Below are positions 25,661 to 36,607 of a stretch of 64,000 bases of DNA, piece by piece (positions within the stretch are counted from its first letter, which is position 1; each line of letters starts with the position of its first letter). The stretch is taken from assembly GCA_020073005.1 (NCBI GenBank), contig JAIQFX010000010.1, positions 27,579-91,578 on the forward strand, read 5' to 3'. The DNA comes from Terriglobia bacterium. GTDB lineage: Bacteria; Acidobacteriota; Vicinamibacteria; Vicinamibacterales; CAVVIG01. The notes beneath the pieces were generated by a model. The model did not search any database, was not told the origin of the DNA, and was given only the letters and a program-made list of their open reading frames with translations. Position numbers and translations under genes: made by a program.

Positions 25661-25719
25661 ACGCTCAAGGTAGAGTCAGCGGCGATGTGTGTCAAGCGGA
25701 CAACGCTCCCGCGTTCCGC

Positions 25720-26040
25720 TCACGCTCCGGCCGCGCGGTAGTCGACCGACTTCTTGCACGCCGCGTCGACCTCCTCGACGGTGATGAGCGGAATCGTGTT
25801 CACGTGCACCGCGCCCGACGCGTTCACGACGAGGCTCAGCGCGAGCGCAGACGAGGTGTCCGGCATGTCGATGACGACGTAGACGTCCGCGTCGCCGTAG
25901 GCGTAGTAGATCGATTCGAGTTTGCCGCCGAGGCCCTTGATGGCCTTCTCGACGGCGGCCTTGCGCTTCGATCCGCCTTCCTTGATGAGGCCCTTGGTTC
26001 CTTCCGCCGTGTACTTCCCGGTAACCAGCAGCTTCGCCAT
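25720..26040 (-). CDS. GYD-domain small protein
   Basis: I chose the ATG at 26040, which has AAAGGAG seven bases upstream (106 residues). The sequence MAKLLVTGKYTAEGTKGLIK, with YYAYGDADVYVVIDMPD following, matches the GYD family of small ferredoxin-like-fold proteins. Full length for the family. The function of GYD proteins is not established. It is a single gene with its own ribosome site. Confidence 0.88.
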   Translation of the reverse strand: MAKLLVTGKYTAEGTKGLIKEGGSKRKAAVEKAIKGLGGKLESIYYAYGDADVYVVIDMPDTSSALALSLVVNASGAVHVNTIPLITVEEVDAACKKSVDYRAAGA

Positions 26041-26180
26041 TCTGTGGCTCCTTTCGAGCACCTACCGCGTGCAGGAGGCGCAGTATAGCTCCGCCGACCG
26101 TGGAAGATGACCGGCGTTGGTGGGAATTCGAACGTGAGGGAAGCCGATGGCGCCGGCGATCGGCGCCATCGGCCCTGGGG

Positions 26181-26789
26181 TTACTTGACCGCGTTGATGA
26201 GCACCGCGCCGTAGACGCGGTGGCCGTACCGCGTCTCCTGCCCGAAGAACGCCGGCGCCGTGTCGTTCGACTTCACCGACACGAACCGGTAGTCGCCGCG
26301 CACGCCCCAGCGCCCGTTCGGCGCGTACCACTTCACGCCGCCGCCGACGTTGCCGGTCACAAACGTCGTGCTGTTCGCCACGTTGACGCTCGATTGCTCG
26401 AACATCGTGAGGCCGCCGACGCCGCCCGTGACGTACGGCACGACGGCGGTGTGCGTCGGCGCCGAGACGACGACGTTCGCCGTGTAGTTCAGCAGGTTCG
26501 GCGTCTTCGCGTTCGTAATGGCGCCGAACGTCAGGTCCTGCGTCACGCCGATCGTCCCGCCGACTTCGCCTTCGACGCCGACGATCCGGTTGATGTTGTA
26601 GGTGACGGCGCCGCCGAGGTTGTAGCTGCCGAAGCTCGGCCCCTTGTCGCCGCTCGTGAAGAACGTCCCGCCGCCGGGAATGATGGCGACTTCGACGGTG
26701 CCCGGTCCGGGCGTGGTCTCCTGCGCGAACGACTGTCCGGCGCCGAACATGCTCAGCGCCGCCACTGCAATTGCGATCTGACGGGTCAT
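26181..26789 (-). CDS. Outer-membrane beta-barrel protein under a sigma-54 promoter
   Basis: I use the ATG at 26789, preceded by AGGAGG (202 residues); the longer frame upstream is non-coding. A signal peptide ends near SFAQE (about 22). The rest alternates as in an eight-strand barrel: GSYNLGGAVTYNINRIVGVE, GEVGGTIGV, NYTANVVVSAPTHT, VPYVTGGVGG, KWYAPNGRWGVRGDYRFVSV. The gene is divergent from the sigma-54 activator gene. A -24/-12 element 48 bp upstream of the start (26837-26851, minus strand) and an activator-like palindrome further up suggest control by that activator. Confidence 0.8.
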   Translation of the reverse strand: MTRQIAIAVAALSMFGAGQSFAQETTPGPGTVEVAIIPGGGTFFTSGDKGPSFGSYNLGGAVTYNINRIVGVEGEVGGTIGVTQDLTFGAITNAKTPNLLNYTANVVVSAPTHTAVVPYVTGGVGGLTMFEQSSVNVANSTTFVTGNVGGGVKWYAPNGRWGVRGDYRFVSVKSNDTAPAFFGQETRYGHRVYGAVLINAVK

Positions 26790-26836
26790 GTCTGCCTCCT
26801 GATGAGATCGTGATTCGATCACGGCGGCATCAGAGG

Positions 26837-26851
26837 GCAAACACGGTGCCG
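26837..26851 (-). promoter_or_regulatory. Sigma-54 (-24/-12) promoter for the barrel gene
   Basis: On the minus strand the sequence is CGGCACCGTGTTTGC: GG and GC are separated by exactly 10 bases, GGCAC matches the -24 consensus and TTTGC the -12. The start point would be near 26826, about 37 bases before the ATG. Only the first base (C for T) departs from TGGCAC. Confidence 0.65.
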
Positions 26852-26919
26852 AGGAGCCGCGCGCGCGAAAGTGATTGCACGATCGCGTCTTACCGTCGCG
26901 CGACATTTTTGGAGGCTGA

Positions 26920-29027
<2,108 letters not shown>

Positions 29028-29031
<4 letters not shown>

Positions 29032-29273
29032 ACCACTTTCTCTTTGCGCGCGCGCAGGCTGCAGCGCTGCAGCCGCGGATGAATCCGGCGCGCGACCGAC
29101 GGCCACATCTTCGGATCGCTGCGCGCGAGCGCGTCGATCTCATCGTTCGTCAACTCGAAACCCTGGTCGCGCAGATCGGCCAGCGTCTCGCGCGGACGCT
29201 CGACGAACTGCAGACGCAAGTCCTCGTCGGTCAGCAGCCGGCCGATCATCAACTGCACAGTCTTCTGGGACAT
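29028..29273 (-). CDS. Os1348-type NHLP-clan small protein (RiPP-leader-like)
   Basis: An 81-residue protein: [20 protein letters not shown], then [32 protein letters not shown] and near the end [10 protein letters not shown]. This is the pattern I recognise for Os1348-family members of the nitrile-hydratase-leader-peptide (NHLP) clan. The clan includes leader regions of ribosomal peptides, but Os1348 proteins are small standalone proteins of unknown role. A single Cys lies near the C-terminus, followed by a basic tail. The stop overlaps the end of the activator gene by 4 bp (convergent), and a perfect TGGC-N7-TTGC promoter lies 26 bp upstream of the start. Confidence 0.75.
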
Positions 29274-29298
29274 TTCCTGACTCCCTGAAACTTCAGAG

Positions 29299-29313
29299 GC
29301 AAGTTGCGCGCCA
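29299..29313 (-). promoter_or_regulatory. Sigma-54 (-24/-12) promoter for the NHLP-clan gene
   Basis: On the minus strand TGGCGCGCAACTTGC gives TGGC-N7-TTGC with the required 10 bases between GG and GC. The expected start point is near 29288, about 15 bases before the ATG at 29273. Confidence 0.7.
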
Positions 29314-29329
29314 GAGTCTCGCTCGGCTG

Positions 29330-29455
29330 AAAGCCTCGCGCTACAACCGCAAAGCCTCGCGCTACAACCGCAAAGCCTCGCGCTACAACCGCAAAGCCTC
29401 GCGCTGCAACCGCAAAGTCTCGCGCTACAACCGCAAAGTCTCGCGCTACAAGCGT
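29330..29455. repeat. Tandem array of six 21-bp units between divergent sigma-54 promoters
   Basis: Six head-to-tail copies of a 21-bp unit beginning AAAGCCTCGCGCTACAACCG lie at 29330, 29351, 29372, 29393, 29414 and 29435. The first three are identical; later ones carry single changes (TACAAC to TGCAAC, GCC to GTC). The unit shares GCTCGCGCTACAAC-like sequence with the family B repeat near 20100. Twenty-one bases is two helical turns. The rest of the 428-bp gap 29274-29701 holds two promoters and a palindrome and no gene. Confidence 0.9.
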
Positions 29456-29511
29456 TCGCTCAGCTGAAAGCCTCGCGCGACAGCTTCATGACATGCGCAC
29501 GCGCGAGCACA

Positions 29512-29529
29512 GTGCGTATTGGTGCGCAC
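29512..29529. promoter_or_regulatory. Putative activator-binding palindrome, copy 2
   Basis: GTGCGTATTGGTGCGCAC, inverted ends GTGCG/CGCAC, is 17/18 identical to copy 1 at 26935. It lies about 125-140 bp upstream of the efflux operon start point and about 225-240 bp upstream of the NHLP start point, so it could serve both. A degenerate half-copy (TGCGCAC...GCAC) lies directly upstream at 29494-29510. Confidence 0.6.
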
Positions 29530-29626
29530 TTTCCACGGACGCTCGCGCCGTGACGATCGCATCACTGCTCGCGTAACTCGCTGCGCCTTCGCGCGATACG
29601 AACGCGCCGCGTCCGTATCGACGAAG

Positions 29627-29641
29627 TGGCGTCCCGCTTGC
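29627..29641 (+). promoter_or_regulatory. Sigma-54 (-24/-12) promoter for the RND operon
   Basis: TGGCGTCCCGCTTGC gives TGGC-N7-TTGC with correct spacing. The start point would be near 29653, about 50 bases before the ATG at 29702. Confidence 0.7.
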
Positions 29642-29701
29642 CACTCACGCGTTGTCGATTTCGGGGTCGCCCGTTCGTCTATCACGTGAGGGAAGGAGCC
29701 C

Positions 29702-30829
29702 ATGGCCAAACGAATGTTTCTGATGTTGATCGTCACCGTCGCGTGCATCGCGGCGCTCGGCTTCGTGAAGTTCCGCCAAGTCAAAGCAGTGATGGCGGTC
29801 TACGCCGCGTTCCAGCCGCCGCCCGAAGCCGTGACGACGATCGTCGCCGTCGAGGACAAGTGGCCGGACACGCTGAGCGCGATCGGCACGGTCGCGGCCG
29901 CGCGCGGCGTGACCGTGAGCGCGGATCTGCCGGGCGTCGTCGATCGGATCGGCTTCGAGTCGGGACAGTGGGTGCGCGACGGCGACGTCCTCGCCGAGCT
30001 CGACACCAGACAGGAGCGCGCGCAGCTGACCGCCGCCGAAGCGCAGCGCGATCTCGCCCGCGCGAACTTCGAGCGCATGGAAGGACTGCTGGCGCAGCAC
30101 GTCATCTCGAAGGCCGAGTACGATCAGGCGACCGCGGATCAACGTCAGGCCGACGCGCGCGTCGGCGAAATGCGAGCGGCGATCGATCGCAAGACGATCC
30201 GCGCGCCGTTCGCCGGCGTCCTCGGCATCCGCCAGGTCAACCTGGGTCAGTACCTGTCGGGCGGGAACGCCGTCGTGAACCTGCAGTCGCTCGATCCGAT
30301 CTACGTGAACTTCGGCGTGCCGCAGCAGAACGCGGGCAAGGTCGTCGTGGGGCATGGCGTGCGGATCTCGATCGACGACGGATCGCATACGCAGTTCAAC
30401 GGCCGCGTCTCGGCGATCGACTCGGTCGTCGATCAGGGCACGCGCAACGTGCAGGTCCAGTCGACGCTCGCCAATCCGGGCGGGAAGCTGCGGCCCGGCA
30501 TGTTCGTCCAGACCGAGCTCGCGCTCGGCGGCGGCCAGTCGATCGTGACGCTGCCGCAGTCGGCGATCAACTACGCGCCGTACGGCGACTCGGTCTTCGT
30601 CGTGACGGACCTCAAGGACGCGAAAGGGCAGACCTACCGCGGCGTCCGCCAGCAGATCGTCAAGCTCGGCGCCACGCGCGGGGATCAGGTCGCGATCGTG
30701 TCCGGCATTCAGCCCGGCGATGAGGTCGTGACCTCCGGCGTCTTCAAGCTGCGCAACGGCGCGGCGGTGCTGGTCAACAACAACGTCACGCCGGGCAACA
30801 ACCCGAAACCCCGGCCGGAGAACAGCTGA
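29702..30829 (+). CDS. RND efflux periplasmic adaptor (membrane fusion protein)
   Basis: A 375-residue AcrA/MdtA-type adaptor. It has an N-terminal hydrophobic anchor (about 5-22), a lipoyl half (VSADLPGVVDRIGFESGQWV), an alpha-hairpin (about 100-155, QERAQLTAAEAQRDLARANF), the second lipoyl half (KTIRAPFAGVLGIRQVNLGQ), and beta-barrel and membrane-proximal domains to about 345. It links the inner-membrane pump to the outer-membrane channel. Good ribosome site GGAAGGAG. Its stop shares one base with the pump start (TGATG). A sigma-54 promoter lies 60 bp upstream. Confidence 0.93.
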   Translation: MAKRMFLMLIVTVACIAALGFVKFRQVKAVMAVYAAFQPPPEAVTTIVAVEDKWPDTLSAIGTVAAARGVTVSADLPGVVDRIGFESGQWVRDGDVLAELDTRQERAQLTAAEAQRDLARANFERMEGLLAQHVISKAEYDQATADQRQADARVGEMRAAIDRKTIRAPFAGVLGIRQVNLGQYLSGGNAVVNLQSLDPIYVNFGVPQQNAGKVVVGHGVRISIDDGSHTQFNGRVSAIDSVVDQGTRNVQVQSTLANPGGKLRPGMFVQTELALGGGQSIVTLPQSAINYAPYGDSVFVVTDLKDAKGQTYRGVRQQIVKLGATRGDQVAIVSGIQPGDEVVTSGVFKLRNGAAVLVNNNVTPGNNPKPRPENS

Positions 30830-33800
30830 TGCGTTTCACCGATCTCTTCATCAAGCGGCCGGTGCTGTCGATCGTCGTCAGCCTCGTCATTCTGATCGCG
30901 GGCGTGCAGTCGATTCGCGCGCTGAGCGTCCGGCAGTATCCGCGCAGCGACATCGCCGTGATCACAGTGACGACGGCGTACGTCGGCGCCAACGCGGATT
31001 TGGTGCGCGGCTTCATCACGACGCCGCTCGAGCGCGTCATCGCGAGCGCCGACGGCATCGACTACATGGAGTCGTCGAGCGCGCAGAGCGTGAGCACGAT
31101 CACCGCACACCTGAAGCTCAACTACGACACCAACGCGGCGCTGACGCAGATTCAGGCCAAGGTCGCGCAGGTCCGAAACGACCTGCCGCCCGAGGCCGAG
31201 GCGCCGATCATCGAGATGGCGACCGCGGACGAGCGGTTCGCCGCCATCTACATCGGCTTCTCGTCGGCGGACCTCGATCCGAACCAGGTCACGGACTACC
31301 TGACGCGCGTCGTCCAGCCCAGGCTGAGCGCGATCAGCGGCGTGCAGCGTGCGGACATTCTCGGCGCGCGGACGTTCGCGATGCGCATCTGGCTCAAGCC
31401 GGATCGGATGGCCGCGCTCGGCATCTCGCCATCGGCGCTGCACGACGCGCTCGCGCGCAACAACTATCTGTCGGCGCTCGGGCGGACGAAGGGCTCGATG
31501 GTGTCCGTCAATCTCGTCGCGAACACGGATCTGCGCACGCCGGAAGAGTTCCGCCAGCTCGTCGTCAAGAACGACGGCGGCGTCGTCGTCCGCCTCGGCG
31601 AGATCGCCGACGTCGTCCTCGGCGCCGAGGACTACGAGCAGGACGTGCGGTTCAACGGCGAAGCCGCGACGTTCATGGGCGTGTGGGTGCTGCCGTCGGC
31701 CAACACGCTCGACGTCGTGCAGCAGGTGCGCAGCGAGATCCCGAAGATCCAGGCGCAGCTCCCGGCCGGCATGAAAGTCGCGGTTCCGTACGACTCGACC
31801 GAGTATATCCGCGACGCGATCAGCGAAGTGCTGCGGACGCTGACCGAGACGCTGCTGATCGTCGTCTTCGTCATCTTCCTGTTCCTCGGATCGTTCCGCT
31901 CGGTGATCATCCCGGTCGTCGCGATTCCGATCTCGCTCGTCGGCGCGGTGTTCCTGATGCTGCTCGCCGGCTTCACGATCAACCTGCTGACGCTGCTCGC
32001 GGTCGTGCTCTCGGTCGGCCTCGTCGTGGACGACGCCATCGTCATGGTGGAGAACGTCGAGCGGCACCTGCACGAGGGCAAGACGCCGTATCGGGCGGCG
32101 ATCGATGCCGCGCGCGAGCTCGTCGGTCCGATTATCGCGATGACGATCACGCTGGCCGCGGTCTACACGCCGGTCGGCATCCAGGGCGGACTGACCGGGG
32201 CGCTCTTCCGCGAGTTCGCGTTCACGCTGGCCGGCGCGGTGATCGTCTCGGGCGTCGTCGCGCTGACGCTGTCGCCGATGATGGGATCGCGGCTGCTGCG
32301 CGCGGGCGACACCGAGCGCGGCTTCGCCGGCTGGATCAACCGCCGGTTCGACAGCGTGCGCGGCGGCTACACGCGCGCGCTGGCCGCGACACTTCGCTTC
32401 CGCCCGGTCGTCCTCGTCCTCTGGGCGATCATCGCGATCCTGATCGTGCCGTTCTACATGTTCTCGCAGCGCGAGCTCGCGCCCGCCGAGGATCAGGGCG
32501 TCGTGTTCTCGTTCATCCAGGCCGCGGCGGACTCCACGCTCGACCAGACGAAGATGTTCGCGACCCAGGTCCACGACGTCTACCAGTCGTTCCCCGAAAC
32601 CGCCGGCATCTTTCAGCTGATGTTTCCGACGGCGGGCTTCGGCGGCATGGTGACGAAGCCGTGGAGCGAGCGGACGAAGACCACGCAGCAGCTGTTGATG
32701 GAATCGCAGGGGCCGCTGTCGAAAATTCCCGGCATCCGCGTGATTCCGACGACGCCTCCGCCGCTGCCAGGCGGCGGCGACTATCCAGTGGACTTCGTGA
32801 TCGCGTCGGCGGCCGAGCCGCGGCAGCTGGGCGACATCGCGAATCAGCTCGTCGCGAAGGCGTTCAAGAGCGGGCTGTTCATGTTCGCGGACGCGGACAT
32901 GAAGTTCGATCAGCCACAGGCCGAGGTCGTGTTCGACCGCGACAAGCTGCGCTCGCAGGGCATCGACCTGTCGCGCGCCGGCCAGGATCTGTCGACGCTC
33001 GTCGGCGGCAATTACGTCAACCGGTTCAGCATCCAGGGCCGGAGCTACAAGGTCATCCCGCAGGTCGCGCGCGTCGAGCGGCTGACGCCCGATCAGCTCG
33101 AGCACACCTACGTCAGCGGTTCGGACAACAGGCTCGTGCCGCTGTCCACGTTCGCGACGCTGCGCACGTCGTCCGAACCGCGCGAGCTGAAGAAATTCCA
33201 GCAGCTGAACGCCGTCCGCGTGCAGGGCGTGATCCCGCCTGGAGTGCCGCTCGATCAGGCGTTGACGTTCCTCGAGACGCAGGCGAAGACGATGCTGCCG
33301 GAAGGCACGACGATTGACTACGCGGGCCAGTCACGTCAGCTGCGGACCGAAGGCAGTAAGTTCCTGGGCACGCTGGCGCTGTCGGCGATTCTGATCTATC
33401 TCGTCCTCGCCGCGCAGTTCGAAAGCTTCCGCGATCCGTTCATCGTCCTCGCGGGATCGGTGCCGCTCGCGCTTTCGGGCGCGCTGCTGTTCTCGTTCCT
33501 CGGCCTGACGACGCTCAACATCTACAGTCAGGTCGGACTAATCACGCTCGTCGGCCTCGTGTCCAAGAACGGCATTCTGATCGTGCAGTTTGCGAATCAA
33601 CTGCAGGAGCAGGGCCGGGACAAGCTGGCGGCGATCATCGAAGCGTCCGCCACGCGCCTGCGGCCGATTCTCATGACGACGGCCGCGACCGTCGTCGGAC
33701 ACTTCCCGCTGATCCTCGCGACCGGTCCCGGCGCCGGCGCGCGCAACAGCATCGGCATCATGCTGGTCAGCGGCATGATCATCGGCTCCGCGTTCACGCT

Positions 33801-33915
33801 CTTCATCGTTCCGTCCATCTACGTGCTCGTCGCGCGCACGCACCGGGCCACCGTGCCCGTGCGGGCCGACGCAGGCGACGCGCGTGTTCCTGAGTTCGCG
33901 GCGATTGCGAGTTAA
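30829..33915 (+). CDS. RND multidrug efflux pump, HAE1 type
   Basis: A 1028-residue inner-membrane pump of the AcrB/MexB class. Features are the N-terminal helix IKRPVLSIVVSLVILIAGVQ, the proton-relay pair in helix 4 (GLVVDDAIVMVENVERHL), helix 10-11 motifs (ITLVGLVSKNGILIVQFANQ), and two large periplasmic porter loops (about 40-330 and 560-870). Full length for the family. It exports amphiphilic compounds with the adaptor before it and the TolC-type protein after it. Start and stop overlaps indicate one transcript. Confidence 0.95.
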   Translation: MRFTDLFIKRPVLSIVVSLVILIAGVQSIRALSVRQYPRSDIAVITVTTAYVGANADLVRGFITTPLERVIASADGIDYMESSSAQSVSTITAHLKLNYDTNAALTQIQAKVAQVRNDLPPEAEAPIIEMATADERFAAIYIGFSSADLDPNQVTDYLTRVVQPRLSAISGVQRADILGARTFAMRIWLKPDRMAALGISPSALHDALARNNYLSALGRTKGSMVSVNLVANTDLRTPEEFRQLVVKNDGGVVVRLGEIADVVLGAEDYEQDVRFNGEAATFMGVWVLPSANTLDVVQQVRSEIPKIQAQLPAGMKVAVPYDSTEYIRDAISEVLRTLTETLLIVVFVIFLFLGSFRSVIIPVVAIPISLVGAVFLMLLAGFTINLLTLLAVVLSVGLVVDDAIVMVENVERHLHEGKTPYRAAIDAARELVGPIIAMTITLAAVYTPVGIQGGLTGALFREFAFTLAGAVIVSGVVALTLSPMMGSRLLRAGDTERGFAGWINRRFDSVRGGYTRALAATLRFRPVVLVLWAIIAILIVPFYMFSQRELAPAEDQGVVFSFIQAAADSTLDQTKMFATQVHDVYQSFPETAGIFQLMFPTAGFGGMVTKPWSERTKTTQQLLMESQGPLSKIPGIRVIPTTPPPLPGGGDYPVDFVIASAAEPRQLGDIANQLVAKAFKSGLFMFADADMKFDQPQAEVVFDRDKLRSQGIDLSRAGQDLSTLVGGNYVNRFSIQGRSYKVIPQVARVERLTPDQLEHTYVSGSDNRLVPLSTFATLRTSSEPRELKKFQQLNAVRVQGVIPPGVPLDQALTFLETQAKTMLPEGTTIDYAGQSRQLRTEGSKFLGTLALSAILIYLVLAAQFESFRDPFIVLAGSVPLALSGALLFSFLGLTTLNIYSQVGLITLVGLVSKNGILIVQFANQLQEQGRDKLAAIIEASATRLRPILMTTAATVVGHFPLILATGPGAGARNSIGIMLVSGMIIGSAFTLFIVPSIYVLVARTHRATVPVRADAGDARVPEFAAIAS

Positions 33916-33918
33916 ATC

Positions 33919-35454
33919 ATGCGCACACCATTTCTGACTCTGATCCTTTCGGCGGCGGCCGCTGTGGCGTCCGCGCAGACGCCGGCGACCGTCGCGCCGG
34001 AGACGCTTCGCATCAGCGTCGACGATGCGGTGAAGATGGCGCTCGATCGCAACGTCGATCTCGCGGCGGCGCGGATCGATCCGGAAATCAGCGACACGCG
34101 CGTCGCGGCGGCGGCCGGCGCGTTCCGGCCGACGTTCAACACCGGTCTGCAGCGCAACAATCAGCTGCAGCCGCCGGCGAGCCTGCTGTTCCCAACAGCC
34201 ACGCGCACCGACATCGTCACGTCGAACGTGGGACTCAGCCAGCAGCTGCCGTGGTTCGGCACGTCCTACAACGTGACGTGGAACGCGGCGCACACCAACA
34301 GCGACAGCTTCCTCAACAGCTACAACCCGATCCTGCAGTCGGGGCTGTCGCTGAGCGTGTCGCAGCCGCTCGTGCGCGGTCTCGCGATAGACGACGCGCG
34401 CAAGCAGGTGGAGACGAGCCGGATCGATCGTGATATCGCCGGCACGACGCTGCGCGAGACGGTCGTGCGGACGACGGCGGCCGTGAAGAGCGCGTACTGG
34501 AATCTCGTGTCCGCGCGGTCGAACGTGGACGCGCGCCGCTCGGTGCTGGCGTCGGCGGAGGAGCTCGTCCGCGTCGACACGGTGAAGGTGGAGGTCGGCC
34601 AGTCGCCGCCGCTCGATCTCGTCGCCGCGCAGGCGGAAGTCGCCGCCGATCGCGAGCAGCTCATCATCGCCGAGACGACCGTCAAGAGCGTCGAGGATCA
34701 GCTGCGCGCGCTGATCTTCGACACGAGCGATCGGCACGTGTGGGACGTGGCGATCGAGACCGTCGATTCACCGCCGCTCGACGCCGCGTCACCGGATCTG
34801 AACGCCGCCGTGACGAACGCGCTCGGCGGACGCGCGGATCTGGCGCGCGCGCGCCACGAGATCGCGAGCGCGCGGCTCGACGTGAAGTTCAGCGGCAATC
34901 AGCGGCTGCCCGACGTCCGCGCGAACGCCAACTACACGGCGAGCGGGCTCGGCGGCACGCAGATCCTGCGCACGGGCGGTTTCCCGGGAACGATCGTCGG
35001 TCCCGGCGCGGCGACGGCGTTCGGATCCGTGCTCGGCCAGGTGTTCGGCAGCGATTATCCGACGTGGACCGTCGGCGTCAGCGTCAACTATCCGCTCGGG
35101 CAGGCCGTGGAAGAGGCCGCGTACGCGCGGACGAAGCTCGCGCAGCGGCAGGCGGAGGAGCGGCTGAAGAGCGCCGAGTCGCGCGCCGTCCAGCAGGTGC
35201 GCGACGCGTGGCGGAAGATCGAGATGAACGCGAAGCGGATCGAGACCGCGCGCGCGGCCCGCGAGCTGGCGGAACAGCGGCTCGACGCCGAGCGCAAGCG
35301 GTTCGACGTCGGCATGTCGACGAGCTTTCTCGTGATCCAGGCGCAGCGCGATCTCGCGCAGGCACGGACGAGCGAGCTGGCGGCGATCCTGGCGTACGAT
35401 CTCGCGCTCGTCGACTTCGACGCCGTGCAGCAGGCGAGTCCTGAAGCGTCGTGA
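33919..35454 (+). CDS. TolC-family outer-membrane efflux channel
   Basis: A 511-residue protein with a signal peptide (about 1-17, ending ASAQ) and two repeated OEP domains of long amphipathic helices with short barrel strands (SVDDAVKMALDRNVDLAAAR and, in the second half, ARELAEQRLDAERKRFDVGM, STSFLVIQAQRDLAQA). It completes the tripartite pump and starts 3 bp after the pump stop. Confidence 0.92.
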   Translation: MRTPFLTLILSAAAAVASAQTPATVAPETLRISVDDAVKMALDRNVDLAAARIDPEISDTRVAAAAGAFRPTFNTGLQRNNQLQPPASLLFPTATRTDIVTSNVGLSQQLPWFGTSYNVTWNAAHTNSDSFLNSYNPILQSGLSLSVSQPLVRGLAIDDARKQVETSRIDRDIAGTTLRETVVRTTAAVKSAYWNLVSARSNVDARRSVLASAEELVRVDTVKVEVGQSPPLDLVAAQAEVAADREQLIIAETTVKSVEDQLRALIFDTSDRHVWDVAIETVDSPPLDAASPDLNAAVTNALGGRADLARARHEIASARLDVKFSGNQRLPDVRANANYTASGLGGTQILRTGGFPGTIVGPGAATAFGSVLGQVFGSDYPTWTVGVSVNYPLGQAVEEAAYARTKLAQRQAEERLKSAESRAVQQVRDAWRKIEMNAKRIETARAARELAEQRLDAERKRFDVGMSTSFLVIQAQRDLAQARTSELAAILAYDLALVDFDAVQQASPEAS

Positions 35455-35518
35455 CCGGTGGTAACATCGCGCCCTCGGTCCCCGCCGGCCGTTCACCTCA
35501 CAGAGGAGGGTTCGCGAC

Positions 35519-36607
35519 ATGAAACGCTCTTCCGTCCTGTCAGCCTCTCTCGTGCTCGCCGTCGTGATTGTCGCGGGTGCGCTCGTGCTGCCGCGCGTCC
35601 ACGCTCAGGGCCTGGCCGGCACGCCCGAACAAAAGGCCAAGCAGGCCGCCATCGAGAAATCCGTTCCGCAGATGTCGATCACGGAGGACGTGCTCTACCT
35701 CTCCATCCCCGGCCAGACGATGGGACAGACGGTGGGCGTCTCGAAGAATTCGAAAGGGCACCTGTTCGTGTACTCGCGCACCGGCCCGGGCGGCATGGCG
35801 CGCGGCGGGACGGCGGCGATGCTCTTCGAGTTCGACGAGAACAACAAGTTCGTCAAGCAGTGGGGTCCGAACAACTACGCCGCGTCGTTCGCGCACTCGG
35901 TCCGCGTCGACAAGTACGACAACGTGTGGATGCTGGACGAGGGATCCAGCATGCTCGTCAAGTTCGACACGAATGCGATGCCGCGCATGCAGTTCGGCCG
36001 GACGCTCGAGGCGATCGACTACCTCGAAGAGTTCCTCGAACGCGGCGAGAAGATTCCCGAAGCCCAGCGCCATCCCGTCGGACGCGTGGGCATCTTCAAC
36101 CGGCCCACCGACGTGACCTGGGATTCGCAGGACAACATCTACGTCTCCGACGGCTACGGCAACTCGCGCATCGTCAAGATCACGAAAGGCGGCCACTGGG
36201 TGAAGACGGTGGGCACGTACGGGTCAGGCCCGGATCAGTTCATCATCCCGCACAGCATCGTCGCGGACGGGCAGGACAACATCTACGTCGCCGATCGCAA
36301 CAACTGGCGCATCAAGGTTTACGACACCGATCTGAATCTGAAGAAGACCTACACGGGCATGGGCTCGCCGTGGGGTCTCTGCGTCAGTCCCGGCACTCCG
36401 CAGTATCTGTTCAGCGGCGACGGGACGACGGGGAAGATTTACAAGATGGACATGGACGGCAAGCTGCTCGGCTGGGCGCAGACCAGTCTGGGCCAGGGCG
36501 AGGACGATGCCGGCCGGCTGATCCACGAGATCCACTGCGACTCCGCGAACGTGATCTACAAGGGTTCCGCGATCCTCTGGCAGGTCGAGAAGATCACGAT
36601 TAAGTAG
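35519..36607 (+). CDS. Exported PAL-like six-bladed beta-propeller (NHL repeats)
   Basis: A 362-residue exported protein (signal about 1-30, ending VHAQ). It closely follows the pattern of peptidyl-alpha-hydroxyglycine alpha-amidating lyase (PAL). Blade motifs are FAHSVRVDKYDNVWMLDEG (His126), FNRPTDVTWDSQDNIYVSDG, YGNSRIVK (Tyr213 in DGYGNSR, where PAL has its catalytic Tyr), FIIPHSIVADGQDNIYVADR (His245) and LIHEIHCD (His336/His339). The three His positions match the PAL zinc site. True PAL cleaves hydroxyglycine-extended peptides after PHM acts, and two PHM-like proteins are encoded in this window. The last 8 bp overlap the convergent acetamidase gene. A strong AGGAGGG precedes the start. 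Confidence 0.75.
   Translation: MKRSSVLSASLVLAVVIVAGALVLPRVHAQGLAGTPEQKAKQAAIEKSVPQMSITEDVLYLSIPGQTMGQTVGVSKNSKGHLFVYSRTGPGGMARGGTAAMLFEFDENNKFVKQWGPNNYAASFAHSVRVDKYDNVWMLDEGSSMLVKFDTNAMPRMQFGRTLEAIDYLEEFLERGEKIPEAQRHPVGRVGIFNRPTDVTWDSQDNIYVSDGYGNSRIVKITKGGHWVKTVGTYGSGPDQFIIPHSIVADGQDNIYVADRNNWRIKVYDTDLNLKKTYTGMGSPWGLCVSPGTPQYLFSGDGTTGKIYKMDMDGKLLGWAQTSLGQGEDDAGRLIHEIHCDSANVIYKGSAILWQVEKITIK

Noticed and set aside
22018..25700. Prophage or integrative element
   Set aside because: Lower GC and decayed genes hint at transfer, but there is no integrase, no tRNA, and no flanking attachment repeat that I can find.
29330..29455. Possible CRISPR array
   Set aside because: The 21-bp units are directly adjacent with no unique spacers, and there are no cas genes.
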